Assembly (NCBI GenBank): GCA_051294375.1
Contig: CM119271.1
Coordinates: forward strand, 15,320,770-15,384,769
DNA from: Paraspadella gotoi
Taxonomy: Eukaryota > Chaetognatha
Reading direction: 5' to 3'
Length of the DNA: 64,000 bases
Position 1 is the first letter of the stretch. The number at the start of each line of letters is the position of its first letter. This document shows positions 44,294-56,082 of this stretch, piece after piece. The notes beneath the pieces were generated by a model. The model had not been told where the DNA came from and did not search any database. It saw only the letters and a list, made by a program, of their open reading frames with translations. The translations under genes were made by a program, and so were the position numbers.

Positions 44294-44973
44294 TAAGGAC
44301 CAAGAATTAAGATATAATTTAAATGGTTATACTACGAACCTTTACACAAGACCACATGATTTAATTAATGAATAGTAACAGAGAAGAACATTTTTATTAG
44401 AGTAACCATAAAAAAAGTACAAAACAAAATCGAAAACTTGTCAACAGAGTAAATATATCAGAGTATAAGAATAAATGTTTTTGCTTAAATGTAAAAATTT
44501 AATGGTTAACAATATGATGCTTTTTTCGAGTAGAAGGACAGAAATTTGTCCTAAGCATCTCATCTCTCTACTCTCTCTCTCCTCTCATCTTTCTCTTTTT
44601 TTTTCTTCCCTTGTTTCCTTTTTTCCTACTAGCACTAGAATGATGCCTATATTTTTCTCTCTATTTCTGTCAAGGAATCGAGCCATAACTTATTCTATTT
44701 TGTTTATGGTTTCCTTCCTCCCTTCCTCCTCCTCCTCCTCCTCTTCCTCGTCTCGTCGGCCATTTTTTCTTCAATTTCATTCTTCCATATTTCTTCGCCG
44801 GCGCCGCTTTTCAAATGCTGTTTCTTTCTTTTTTCTTTTTCTTTTCCTTTTTTTTTTCTTTTTAATTTCTTTTCCTTTTTTAATTTTCTTCTTTTTTGTG
44901 TCCTCTTTCCGTTCTTTTTCCCCACACTCTCTTCCCTATGCTTTTTCTAATCTCTCTCTCTCTCTCGTCTCTG

Positions 44974-45006
<33 letters not shown>

Positions 45007-46019
45007 CTCCTCTCTCCTCCTGCTCGTCTCTCTCTCTTTCTGTCTCTCTCTCCCTTTCCTTCGGTTTTTTTTCCTTCTCCATATTTATCTCCCCTTCAAT
45101 TTCTCTCGGAACATATTTCTTTCGTCTCCCCGCTAGCCCTCTCCCTCTTCCACTCTCTTTCAACCCTCTCTGCTCTCACCTCCCCCTCTCCCCTCTCCGC
45201 CGTCTCTCTGCTCCCCTCCCCTTTCTCCATCTCCCTCGCCTCTGTTTGTTTACTGTTTACGCGGTCGGCAAACTTTGTCTTCCCAAACAATTGAAAACTG
45301 CGCGATTGTCCATTTTGACGCAAAAGTCCTTTTTAGATTTGGGCCCTGCCTCCGCCTCGTCGTCGTCCGTCGTCGTCGTCGTCGTCGTCGTCGTCTCGTC
45401 GTCGTCTGTGGCTCTCAATGCAACGACGCATTCCTTTGGGGAAAACGATTTTTTTGTAAACTGAAAAAAAAAAAGGATAGAAAGAGAGGAGGAATGATAG
45501 AAAGAAAAGGAAAAGGGAGGAAAGCAAGAGAATAAGAAAGACAGAAAGAAGAAAAAGGAAAAAAAGAAAAAAGAAGAGAAGCGAGAAAAGAACAGGAGGA
45601 AAATAAAGGAGGAAAGAAAGAAAGAAGAAAGAAAGAAAAGAAAGAAAGAAAGAAAAAACACTGAAAAGAGAAATAAAAAAAGGGAGAGTCAAATCAGTAA
45701 ATCCGCAAGTTATGCTTCCATTTTGGTTTTAAACTCACCCATTTCTAAAACATCCAAATTTTCCGTCGTCTAAACCTCTCCTTCACTACCACCTGATTTC
45801 TCTTTCCTTGCCTCTTAGAACCCTCGCGCTTCTTAACTCCCTTTCCTGCTTCACTTTCCAATTAACTTATCTCTCTGACTCGCCCAGACAGTGTCTCGAA
45901 CGCTTCAGCCTTCTCTTTCGGAAATACGGTGCAAAGCTTAGAACCAATCATTGGTCTGTTACTGTTTCTTTCTTTCTCTGTCTTGTGTCTTTTCACTTTA
46001 ATAGTTAGATGATGAAATA

Positions 46020-46093
46020 TTCTCATTCCGTCTTTTCATATAACGTTCTCTCCTGATATTCTTCTCCTGCGCCTTATATTCATTTTTTAACTT

Positions 46094-46125
<32 letters not shown>

Positions 46126-46304
46126 TCTCTCTTTCGCTTTCCCTCTCTCCATCTCCCTACCTCTCTTTTTGGTCTTTCTTTCTCTCTCTCCCTCTTCTCT
46201 TTCCGCTCCCTTTAACCTCTCTTTCTCTCACCTTTTCCGAAGGATGTCAAGAAAACTCTCAATCTTGGAAATTCTGCCGGTTCCATCCATCTCCTTCACT
46301 CTCA

Positions 46305-46337
<33 letters not shown>

Positions 46338-46980
46338 AGAAGACTCTCATCTCTCTGCTCTCTCTCTACCTCTCTTATTTCATTTTCTTTCTTTCACTAT
46401 TTTTTTTCTCCTTTTTTTTCGCTGTAAAATAGGTCCCTAAAAATGAGAGAGATAATATTTGAATTGATCCGCCGGACAAGAAAGGATCCTATAATGAGAA
46501 GATGAGGAGTAGAGTTTCTAGGACGAAGCACAATGTGAGAAAAAAGACGGCTGTCGAAGAATGCGAAACAAGAGTATGCTTTTAGAACGAGGAGATAACT
46601 GCAATGAGATCTGCTGCGGTAATGGGTAAAAAGAAGGGCTGTCACTTGTGAGCTTTGGCAGTGTATACGTGCCGAGTTATTTTTAAGGACTATGGGATCC
46701 TTCAAGGCTGGTTTCAAGAAGGACAAGCCGAGGAATATAAAAGTTAGATAGCGCCTCTTATCGGAATAGAGAACAAATGAGATGGAGCCAATTGGGACAA
46801 ACTAAGGGAAATAGCAGAAGAGAAGCTATGGAAGGCTGATGGAAATGGGCTCTAGTCTGAGAAACGAAGTTGGGAAGAAGGACAGGGACGACAGAAAGAT
46901 AGCTAGATGGGATAGGAAAAACTAACCAGAAAAAAAACAGAAAATATTGTAAGTATTAAATCATATTAATTAGGAATCGA
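46020..46980. other. CT-rich then unique, coding-like stretch
   Basis: CT-rich DNA to about 46380. Then 46430-46920 is balanced in composition and free of simple repeats, unlike its flanks. Reading frames are broken every 20-40 codons. It could be a decayed gene or element; I recognise no domain. Confidence 0.35.
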
Positions 46981-47116
46981 AATGTAGAACATTCGAACAA
47001 TAACATTTTATATACGAATGATATAAGGAATTATTAAAAGTGACGAAGGATAATAAAAATAGTGTTCATGAGCGATAAGTTCGAGGTGAGGGGAAGGGAG
47101 AGAGAGGAGAGAGATA

Positions 47117-47118
<2 letters not shown>

Positions 47119-47165
<47 letters not shown>
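47119..47165. repeat. (GA)n microsatellite
   Basis: About 46 bp GA tract. Confidence 0.95.
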
Positions 47166-47169
<4 letters not shown>

Positions 47170-47282
47170 AGGAGAGAGAGAGAGAGAAGAACGAGTTATA
47201 AGGAGGAGAAAGGGAATCATTGAAATTTTTCTATTTGCATTTCGATCATTCGTGGAGAAGTTAATTCATTATAAGAATGTGA

Positions 47283-47423
47283 AGAAATTATGGCATTACA
47301 CAGCAAGTCCATAGTTGTCGTCATGCGGTAGCAACAAAAACATATCAAGCAGTTGAAAAAGCGGTTGCCGTTGCAAGCAATAAAGCAAAACAAGTGCTTT
47401 ACGAGTTGAAATGTAGACAGTAA
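47283..47423 (+). CDS. Possible helical exon
   Basis: A 46-codon frame between TGA and TAA reads a Lys/Ala/Val-rich helix (KTYQAVEKAVAVASNKAKQV). The AG at 47283-47284 may be an acceptor, but it is poor. It lies downstream of block copy 1 on the same strand and could belong to one gene with frames 1 and 2; this is inference. Confidence 0.3.
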   Translation, partial: RNYGITQQVHSCRHAVATKTYQAVEKAVAVASNKAKQVLYELKCRQ

Positions 47424-47458
47424 TAAGTAATAGTAATAGTAATAGTAATAGTAATAGC
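47422..47458. repeat. (TAATAG)n hexanucleotide tract
   Basis: About five copies of AATAGT with a slightly different first unit. Confidence 0.9.
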
Positions 47459-47719
47459 CAAGTAATACGTTGAAAAAGCGAAAGTTTCTTTTTTTTTCGT
47501 TTTACAAAGTTGATGATTTTGATTCAAAAATTATCGGTTTTTTTCGGAATTAGGACACCCAAGCATTGGATCAATGCCGTATTGAGGTATTGAGGCATGG
47601 GTGCATGGACAATTGGAACGATGGATATGGACATGGACAGGACATGGACGACTTGCACTCTCTTATGCGTTGGGAATTTGTTAGTTTGATTCTCGATAGG
47701 CAACAAAAGCGCGAGAAAC

Positions 47720-47774
47720 ATTTTTTTTTTTGAAAGAACAGAGCGAGTTGAGTGAGAGAAGAGTGAGAGAAGAG

Positions 47775-47809
<35 letters not shown>

Positions 47810-48420
47810 GAGGGAAGAGAGAGAGAGAGAGAGAGAAGGAGAGAGGGGGGACAAAGGAACGAAAGCAAAAAAGCAAATGAAAGACTTTCCTTTTCTCTTT
47901 TTCTTCTCTCTCTCTCTCTCGTCTCTTGCTACTCTCTCATCTTCTCTCTCGTCTCTCTGCTCTCACTCTCTCTTCTCTCTCCTCTCCGCTTCCCTCTCTC
48001 TCTGTCTCTCTCTCCGAGGCACCAAGGTTCATCGGAAGGAAAAAAGAATGTTATCGGACACCAAGAGTTTTGGTGAAACAAGGATCGTCCGTCGAGGCCC
48101 GTCGCCCTGCGGATGAGGGGAGGGAAAAAGACGGGAGGGGTAGAGGAGGTGGGAGAGAAAGGAGAGGGAGAGGAGAGAGAGAGAGAAGGAGAGGGTAGAG
48201 GAAGGCGTCTGTTAAGCGGAAAGGAGAAAGAGGGAAGGGAAGAGCACCAAAAAAATAAAAAAAGACAGAGGAGGATGAATGAGAAAGAAAGGAAGGGAGA
48301 GGGAGGAAGAGAAGGGACGGAAGTGGAAGGGCGGGAGGAAGAGAGGAGGAAGAGGGAGAAGAGGAAAAGGCTGGAGGGACGAGGGAGGGTTGTGGAAGAA
48401 GTAGGGAAGAAGATGTGGGA
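47720..48420. repeat. GA/CT fields flanking a short unique segment
   Basis: GA (47755-47850), CT (47905-48015), then a short unique stretch (48018-48115) with a 30-codon open frame, then purine-rich DNA to about 48420. Confidence 0.75.
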
Positions 48421-48564
48421 ATGCGAAGAAAGTATAATTGAAAATTAATAAGAATTGGAATATTAATCACTAGATAAGCTAAAATTGACGCATATTATAT
48501 TACATATTATTCAAATTTTTTCATAAAAAAATTAATAAGAAATACAAAAAATTCAAAAATACAG

Positions 48565-48634
48565 AACGAGTTGTGGTGAGATGCTGCAACATGCAAATGA
48601 GATTAAAGAACTCAAAGCTCATTTGAAAGATTAG
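48565..48634 (+). CDS. Possible short terminal exon (helical)
   Basis: After AATACAG at 48558-48564 one base and 22 codons lead to TAG at 48632. The product CGEMLQHANEIKELKAHLKD is a strongly helical, heptad-like end. It may close the coiled-coil gene suggested at 42.9-47.4 kb. It is short, so chance is not excluded. Confidence 0.3.
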
Positions 48635-48716
48635 ATAGATCACCCGTGCCGTAAGGTCGATGTGATAGGCCCTTGCCGCGAGGGCTGACGAGAAGCGTCA
48701 TCGGGGAAGAAGATCC

Positions 48717-48730
48717 GTTGTCATGGAGAC
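48717..48730. promoter_or_regulatory. RFX X-box-like site
   Basis: GTTGTCATGGAGAC resembles the RFX X-box; one half-site is imperfect. Confidence 0.25.
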
Positions 48731-49006
48731 AAAAAGACAGAGGGCATCCGAGTCGACCATCGCGGGTTGCTGGCGGCATCGGGAATACTGTTGCTGGGGT
48801 TAGGTGTATCGCCGCAGGAGGGTAAACGCTTTTCAGTCTCGGGTGATGAGCGAAATGAGGCAAGAATGCTTGTAACAAATCTTGTTTAATCTGATTTTTA
48901 TTTTTGAATTTTCTGTTGTCGTTGAGTGAGTTATGCAAAAAAAGGATAAGAAAAATACTGAGAAAGAGAGTAGGGCAGAGAGAGGAGTGACATTGGGAGA
49001 TCGAGG

Positions 49007-49013
<7 letters not shown>

Positions 49014-49072
<59 letters not shown>
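49014..49072. repeat. (GA)n microsatellite
   Basis: Perfect GA tract of about 59 bp. Confidence 0.97.
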
Positions 49073-49075
<3 letters not shown>

Positions 49076-49329
49076 GTGTAATAGAAGGAAGGTGCGTGAC
49101 CTTCATTTCCGGGTGGATTGACGAGGTTTCGGGTCTCAAAATAGTGTAGTCGAAGGACGACTGCTTTTGTTAGAGAGAAGAGGAAAAAAATAATGAATGA
49201 CAAAGAAAAACGTTTTTAAAAAATTCATCAAAAATCTCTAGATGACTAACCGATCAGGAAAAATATATAAATTCTGTAATGAGAAAATTAACAAGGTTGA
49301 GCAAGGAATGTCGATCTGCCCAGATCATT

Positions 49330-49580
49330 ATCAGTAATTAATAATTAATTTATTCAAGTTAATTCTTTAATTGATAGGCATTTGATCGAAATGTTGTTTT
49401 CGATTGATTAATATGACTGATTAAATTAATTATTGATTAATTAATGACTTAAGTGATTAATTAACTGATAATTATTTGATTAATAATCATCTTGCATTAC
49501 ATTTAAAGATAAAAAGAAAAAGAAGCGTAATCAGATTAGTGAGAGAAGGGTTCTTTGGTTTTTTTTCCATAGCAAATAAT
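49330..49580 (+). repeat. Family C repeat, partial copy
   Basis: The TTAATTAA field, AATTATTTGATTAATAAT, CATTTAAAGATAAAAAGAAAAAGAAG and GGTTTTTTTTCCAT match the 10150-10320 part of family C. Confidence 0.65.
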
Positions 49581-49589
49581 AGCATGATA

Positions 49590-50500
49590 GCAAATAATGC
49601 AATACTAGCATGAATTCATGTGATAAAACATCTCGTAAACCAAGCGATTTATCTTACATTCCACAAGTTTATAAAATGTTTTCTTACTGAAGATTTTGCC
49701 TCTACTAATGCTAAGCCGCATTGAGCCGCACTCGACCGGGTGAGTCAAAAATTTACAGTGAAACGAAAAATTATACATTTTATGTAATACTTTCAATGTG
49801 AAAAAAAAAATTCTCGATATGGCTTATACCCTAGTATATTAATTTTTAATATTTAATTTATAGATAAGAGAAGCCAAAAAATTTTTAAGAATTTTTAAAA
49901 TTTAAACCAGATTACCTCATAAAAAGTGAATAATATACTCTTTTTTTAAATATTTGTTATGATAAGCGAGTTAAAGTTAAAAAAAAAAAAACTCTAAAAA
50001 ATGTATATAGTATATAAATTTTAATTAGCATTTTTGAACAAAAAATAATTTTAATACCAATAATGCTATGCTCATGATACGATTATTTTAAAGCACTGCA
50101 TACATTAAAATTAAATTGTAATCGGCTATGGCTATTGAGCTAAACTCGAGTGGAAAAGAAAAATCGAAAAAAAAGTTAATTAATTGATTACTATCGTTCA
50201 ACGACCTTATTTCTTTCTGAAGTTCAATGAAAGCCACTCATTCCGAAGTCACTTCAATTCCCAGAGGTCGTTTCACATTTTATAATCATCCTGGTCATAA
50301 TCAAACTCTGATTTTTCCCCTTTCGCGAATTTGAAGAATGAAATATTTTTTTTTAAAATTTAATATTGATTTTTTTTTTATCTGTTCGAAGGCTTTCTTT
50401 AATTTTAATGTTATCATTAAACACAAATATATGTATAATATCTATATAAAATAATACTCCTTCTATATACCCAATACTTATTTTCTTGTTAGCATTTTTT
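49590..50500. other. AT-rich non-coding DNA
   Basis: Homopolymer-rich DNA with dense stops and no supported feature. Confidence 0.7.
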
Positions 50501-50805
50501 AAAAAAAGATGTCGAGAGCAACTGCGGTATTCTTTATAATCTTTGTAGTCTTTTTCAATGCGTCGGCGAAGTTACACCTTAAAAGCAGGGTAGAGTCATT
50601 TATTTGTGGAAACTGGTAAACATGCTAGAAAGAGAGCGTGCGATCATAAAAGACATGCAAAAGCAGAGAAGAAAGTATTAAAGTACGTCGCCAGGTCGAA
50701 GTATGTCGCTTGAAAGAGTGTTGGTTATTGGTGATTGAAAGTCGAGCACACCAATGAGAGACAGTATACATTGCTATGAGTAGTGGACAGAACCGTTCAA
50801 TATAA

Positions 50806-50985
50806 GCAGTCCCTGAGCTTTCGTGATCAGGCTATAGACTCGCGCGTAACAGGCGGGTTACAGCGCGCCCGTACCCCTTTTAACTGCGCTAGTCGTCAAC
50901 CGGCGCTAAGAATGAGTGTCCGGAACGAACTGAGTTGGGAGGCGAATGACTTGACGTCCTGCACAAACGCCGCCGTAATGACCTT
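50806..50985 (-). repeat. tRNA-derived SINE, copy 2
   Basis: The reverse complement shares GTCAAGTCATTCGCCTCCCA, AACCCGCCTGT, AGCCTGATC and GAAAGCTCAGGGACTG in the same order as 24038-24190. The tRNA-like B-box region is more diverged here. Confidence 0.7.
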
Positions 50986-51159
50986 CGTTGGGGATTTTAG
51001 TCTACATAAAACTTAATTTTGTTATAGAAATTATTGTTAACTCTCATGAATGTTCACTGGTAATAGTGTGTTCATATTGGACTATTAGAATTTTCATATG
51101 TGACCTATCATTACGCTCTAGATATACAGCCGCTTTTTTACTTACTATTTGTACACAAA

Positions 51160-54100
51160 GGTCTCTAAAACTCAAGCAAGCCGATCTTGGAAAAAAAAAT
51201 TGGCAAAGCCTCAAAGGTGGACCAAAAAGTTAAAAATGGAGAATAAGGAACGCAGCTGCCGCAATCTGCTCCAGCTCCAACCTCAGGCTGCTGGATCAAT
51301 ACACTGGATGTTCTGACTTGTGACAAATCAAAATATGAATGTCCAGTAAAAAGAATAAACAAATAAACCATAAGGATATTAATATCGGGGAAAAATGAGA
51401 TTTCGGATGCCGTTAGCAGCAGCTAAAGGCCACGGAAAGCCCGAAGAACAATCAGATTTCAGCGACTCAGCGGTTTTAATGGTGCATCGAAGGGTGAATA
51501 CCAACCCTCTGGCCTGGAAAAAGTCAGAGAGTAGGAAGGCCCGGGGCGCAAAAGCGGCCGTCCTGAGCAAGAAGGGAGAGAAGCAAGGGGCCGCATGGTG
51601 GCCCATGGGGTGTGGGCGTGGCCCTTATGAATGGATGTTTTGGCGAACAATTATAAAAAAAAGGTGATCCTTGCTCACAATTGCACGAGTTTACCCCATT
51701 TGTACCTCAACGATCTGATTGACTGCAAAGTTTCCTCGGAGTTGGTTTCGATGATGGACACAGGCTACTCATCTACTTTCCAAAGTCGAAAAAAAGAATG
51801 TCATCACATCGCACCGCTGTGCTGGAAAAGCCACCTTATGGGAGAAAGATGTTCGCCTAGAGGTTGCATGACGCCTTAGGCAGTTATCGACTACTGCTAT
51901 ATAACACAGACCTCTGAACACTTGGGCTGAAAAGAGACACTCGTCCGAATGTATCATTCGAAAAGCAGTTGCAAGAAAGCCAGTCCGGAACAACAAGCAA
52001 TGTGTCCAGATGGCAATAGAATCCGGCTGACTAATGGGGCGAAGGCTTTGGTGGAAACCTTGCACGATGTTGGAAGCATGCTTGGTCTAAAAATAGGAGG
52101 GCGCTCAAGGGGGCCCAAGTAGGAGCAACCATTGGCGCGTCTAACTACTTGGGGTTTTGGAACTGGAACAGGGTCTGCGAAGTTCAATAGCGCCAGTGGT
52201 AAGGCACGAGAAAGTCACATGCTTAGCAGCACGACAGTCGCGATCGCGGAGCGCTGGTTCTGCTGCGCCATATCGATAGCCATTCTTGGAAGGCCAGATC
52301 TAAAGCCTTTATGAAACTGTTTCTAGATGAGTCAAGGCCGGCAGGATCTTTCAATTCGATGTTCTATACGATATTCTAAACCTTCCGAGTTTCTTATTTT
52401 AAGAACTCAAATGGCGGATGTCAAAATTCAAAATTTTTTTGATGAGGTGGGACACTCATCGTTGGGTAAACGATCTGCAAAATTTTGGAGGTGAATATGC
52501 GACATCACAACGGACTTCAAGAAAAGAGTCACAACCTCGTCGTCAGCATCGAATTTGCATGCAAGCGCGAAGTCTGAATTTGCTGGGACTCGATGAGCGT
52601 CTTGAAAAAAGCAGCTTTGAACAGAAAGAGATCGTGGTTTGGATTTCTTGTCTGTGGAGGGAGTTTTCAGCAAGATCAGGCAGCAGGGCTTCAGGGTGAC
52701 CGAAGAGAAGAGAGGGGCTAAGTAAGAAAAGGCCTCTCAAAGGCGAGAGGAGCATAATGAATGACAATCGCGAGTTTAGTCAGACCACGTCTAAGTGTTA
52801 GAGGTGCGGCAACCCAGAAATTGCTGCTGGCTATTACCGGTTTTTAACACTCCAGAGTTTAAGGATTTGGTTCAACAGCAATGGCTTAAGAGTAATTGAA
52901 TGACCTATGTTCGTCCTTTGAATTCACGCTGGTTAACTTAGCAGGCATACTTAACATGAAGCATAAATAGCTTGATTTTCCTATTGACAAAATAGAACAC
53001 AGGATGCTTTCAGAAGGCTGGCTCTGTTGGAAAAAAGACTCCAAAAGTGGTTTGACATATTTTAGCAACAGTGGAGAGCAAAGGTTGACAACAACAAAAA
53101 CACTTTTAGCCACAGACTTAGAGCGTAATTTACTGTAAATATGGCAAATCAAAAAGAAAAATTTAATGGAGAATTTGTTACAAAGCAAACTTGCTTTGGA
53201 AAGGGCGGGGAAACCATTTTATGGCAGAAGGACCCGTTCTGCTACCGAGCAACTTGAATATTGTTGGTGGTGGACACGGCTGTGAGTCGAAAAACCATAG
53301 AAAATGTCAAGAACGACAATATCCAAACAAAAACCTTGGCCAAAGAATGAATTAAGAATCAAAGAAGGCAGGAATTTAAAGGTTGTATTCAACATGCGCT
53401 ATGGGTCTGGAGAAGCATAGCTAAGATGGCAGAGTATATTGTAAAATTTTTTAACAAATCGAGTGGTAGACAAAATATCCTGAGACTAAATTTCAAAAGT
53501 GAAGTTCAGCTGCCAAGACACAGGACAAAAAGTGCTATAGGGATTTGCATTGCAAAATCTTCCATGCTGTTACGATGAAACAACCAAGGATTTGTAGCAT
53601 CAATCAAAAAAAGATTCAAGAAGTGGCTTTTGGTGGTTGAAGGACCTGTGGCAAAGCAGTATCCTTGAAATCCCTGATGGGAGAATTGCTAAAAGTATTG
53701 ATCAATTGGTGTTTTGTAACTTTGGCAGATGTCAAGTTGACCTAACAGCCACGGATAGCAGCATCAAGGAATGGCAGGATCATGCATTTATTTCAAGGCG
53801 GCGTCAAAGGCAGCATCTACTGTGATGCACGAGCGCGACATCCCTGAGCAATACCAAACTTGGTCCTGACTTCAATGACATTTTGAGGCGTCTGTCCTTT
53901 TTATAAAGGATGAAAGTGGATGAGAGCTTACAAGTCCAAACCCAGTGCGGACTCTTGGTGAAGAGTCTCTTTTCAACGGGATTGCTTTGTCTGCTTCACA
54001 AAATCGAGTGAAAAGTTTGAAGGTACATTTGACTTGACTAAACTTTGGTTTGGGGTTCCTGATTGATTAATAAAAGATTATGATAGTAATGATAATAATT

Positions 54101-54600
54101 ATAATAATGAACTTATTAATGCTCAGGATTGTATTAGGCAAGGCGGCCGGAGGAAAGGAAGTGAGGCCGTGGTCCAAGCTCCTTTACCTTCCCGGATGAC
54201 CTAAACTTTTGATGCAATGTCACTTCAGCCTTTGGTTCTGGTGAGACAGAAGTTGGCATAGGCGACGTTCGTGTCATAAACCACAAACTCAAAGAATGCC
54301 GAATGCGGGAAAGGGCTTGACATCATCAATGGACAGTGTGAGCTGAAGTGCCATGAGGAAGTGCAATGATGCAATCAGCCCCTGGACGATCCTGGCGGCT
54401 GCAAATCTTTGCAAAATCAGAAGGTCGTTGGTTGAAGGGCAAAAATCGTCCTGCCTTCACAAATGCGGGATCGAAGATGACGGAAGAATGGGGATACTTG
54501 GTATCTTGTCCAAAAGGAACTAGAATTTCTGATGGAGACTGCGTGGGTGAATATATTCAGCTGATTACCATATTGTACCATTAGTCATCTCGTGATAAAT
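51160..54600 (+). pseudogene. Degenerate coding-like region, possible extracellular-protein exons
   Basis: This stretch has balanced composition and almost no simple repeats, unlike the rest of the window. Plus-strand frames of 60-93 codons at 51395, 51631, 52418, 53637 and 54366 succeed each other in different frames. At 53375-53392 FKGCIQ is encoded, which matches a motif of laminin-G domains, though one six-residue match is weak. The position upstream of two EGF-like exons on the same strand suggests one large EGF/LamG-type protein gene whose sequence is broken by indels. A decayed transposon is the alternative. Confidence 0.3.
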
Positions 54601-54796
54601 AATATTTCATACCTGTGTGACATAATTGGTTATGAGATAGGTACTTTTAAGTAGTTTGGTAAATAAGTAACTAATTTTCAAAGTATATTGTACAAGTAAT
54701 AACTAAATCTATCGGCAAAAAATTTTTTTTCAAATGATAATAATTGATTAAATTCAAGTTAATAAGCTATTATAATTAAAATTTGCTTTTCTTGAG

Positions 54797-54915
54797 ATGG
54801 TGGATGAATGCGCTCTTAAGCCGTGTAAAAATGGTGGTACTTGCGTGAAAGATTTGGAACATTGGTACTTATGCAAATGCACCAAGCAGTACAAAGGAGA
54901 AACATTGTGAAACAC
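54797..54915 (+). CDS. EGF-like (calcium-binding type) exon with single-base frameshifts
   Basis: After CTTTTCTTGAG the frame reads VDECALKPCKNGGTC, a further 11 residues and then CKC, with the cysteine order and Asp-Glu-Cys start of a calcium-binding EGF domain. Near the end one extra T shifts the frame (TGA at 54908), just where the GETCE-type ending would be completed. The exon stops at GTAAGC (54916). The start has one base more than the usual phase-1 EGF exon. Both oddities fit consensus indel errors better than mutation, but a pseudogene is possible. Confidence 0.75.
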
Positions 54916-55060
54916 GTAAGCACTGTAGTATGAGCACTTGGATGTGGACCACATATGATTTATAAGTACAGTTGTGGAACATGGAATCCATGAAAGAATA
55001 TGCAAAAATATTTAAAAAATAAATCATTAAAGACTTTAAATTTTTTGTACATTTTAATAG

Positions 55061-55184
55061 GCAATCAAGCCATGTTACCTATATCGCGCTGTCAGAATGG
55101 AGGCGTCTGTACCAAGCCTGGATAAATGAATGATTCATGCAAATTGTAACCATTTGTTCCAAGGGAGAGAATTGGGCGAGAAAG
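55061..55184 (+). CDS. Second EGF-like exon, frame broken
   Basis: The acceptor TTTTAATAG ends at 55060 and the donor GTAAAA starts at 55185. RCQNGGVCTKPG is clear EGF sequence. A TAA follows, then DSCK, and one extra T obscures the CKC and the final F-x-G-x-x-C-E segment. It is in phase 1 with the previous EGF exon about 145 bp upstream. Tandem EGF exons indicate an extracellular or membrane protein of Notch, fibrillin or neurexin type; which one is unknown. Confidence 0.6.
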
Positions 55185-55329
55185 GTAAAACCAGAACAAA
55201 GGCTAATCGATTACTCTTGGGTAGTTGTTGTCGATACAAAATATTACTTAATACACATTAAATTGAAAATGTCCCGTAAGGATATTGTATGAAATTGGTA
55301 CAACGCAATAAAAAAAAATTTCATTCATT

Positions 55330-55505
55330 TAATAAATTAAGCTATCTGCCCTGACTTTGGACAGGCTTTGGTGGTTTAAGGCCTCCATCACTCCTTACAA
55401 GATAATGGACATAGCAGGTCCCTGCAAGCTTTCAATTCAGAACTCTCTCACAGTCCGTTTATTCACTCCAGAGTACCGTGGCTTCCGCTATCAATGAAGT
55501 GGACA
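55330..55505 (-). repeat. Dispersed repeat family B, near-complete copy
   Basis: GACTTTGGACAGGCTTTGGT, TTTAAGGCCTCCATCACTCC, AGCAGGTCCCTGCAAGCTTT and CGTTTATTCACTCCAGAGTA are the reverse complement of the 16545-16735 copy, with a common limit at CTATCAATGAAGTGG. Confidence 0.85.
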
Positions 55506-56082
55506 ATGATTTAAAGAGTTAGTGTTTCAATGTATGAAAGTATTAGATTAGTGATTAGATCAGGGAATACTTTATTGGTACTCCGCACTAGATCAAAATA
55601 CAAGGAGCTGAATTTTATGAGAATTGGTGCAACAACAGTAAAAATATTGCCCATGTGGTTTGTGTGTTTGAAGTTGTTCCCTTGGAACTAGAGAGGTGGA
55701 TGGTTTGATTACTCTAGAACCTCTGGTCATAGACCGAAGTGGTCGATAGAAGTCAAAAGATTGTTTTTCAAAGTTCTGGACGGAGTGCGCGACGCACATC
55801 CTTGCAAAAGATGAGCGGGCGATGCATTTCGAAACCACACCGGCTATTGTCTGCGAATGCGTGAACGGCTAGCGCAGGACTAAATGCGGTAAGCGTTTGA
55901 TAGGTTTTCAGTCCAAAATCCATGGAGGGTTTGTCGGTTTTTGGACCTTACCCTTTGAACTAGAGCAAACTGATGTCATGGGGGGGTGCAGAAGTTTGAT
56001 TTGGGAATCTTCCCAAATAAAAACTTTATTGACATTTTCTGCGAAGAATTCTTCAAANNNNNNNNNNNNNNNNNNNNNNNNN

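Larger units (their letters stand above)
42373..46008 (+). repeat. Complex block repeat, copy 1 (reference copy)
   Basis: Order of modules: CT-rich m1 (42373-42660); m2 with CTAGCTTCCCCCC and CCTAGGAATCCCACTACTCG (42661-42840); m3 with an ATG-initiated frame (42921-43441); m4 GA tract with CTTCTACGAGTGGGAAG; m5 with exon-like sequence (43700-44290); m6 (44290-44540); m7 pyrimidine-rich with GTCAAGGAATCGAGCCATAAC; m8 with (GTC)n, a GAAA field and the TCGCCCAGACAG end. All modules recur at 56.1-64 kb. The true left border is hidden by a gap. Confidence 0.85.

Noticed and set aside
46397-46726. 109-codon minus-strand frame
   Set aside because: The stretch is not low-complexity, but no domain, splice site or compatible neighbour supports it; the plus strand is equally coding-like and equally broken.
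53850-54180. Frame that reads through several TGA codons as if TGA were tryptophan (mitochondrial insert)
   Set aside because: The product is hydrophilic and resembles no mitochondrial protein; single-base errors explain the stops better.
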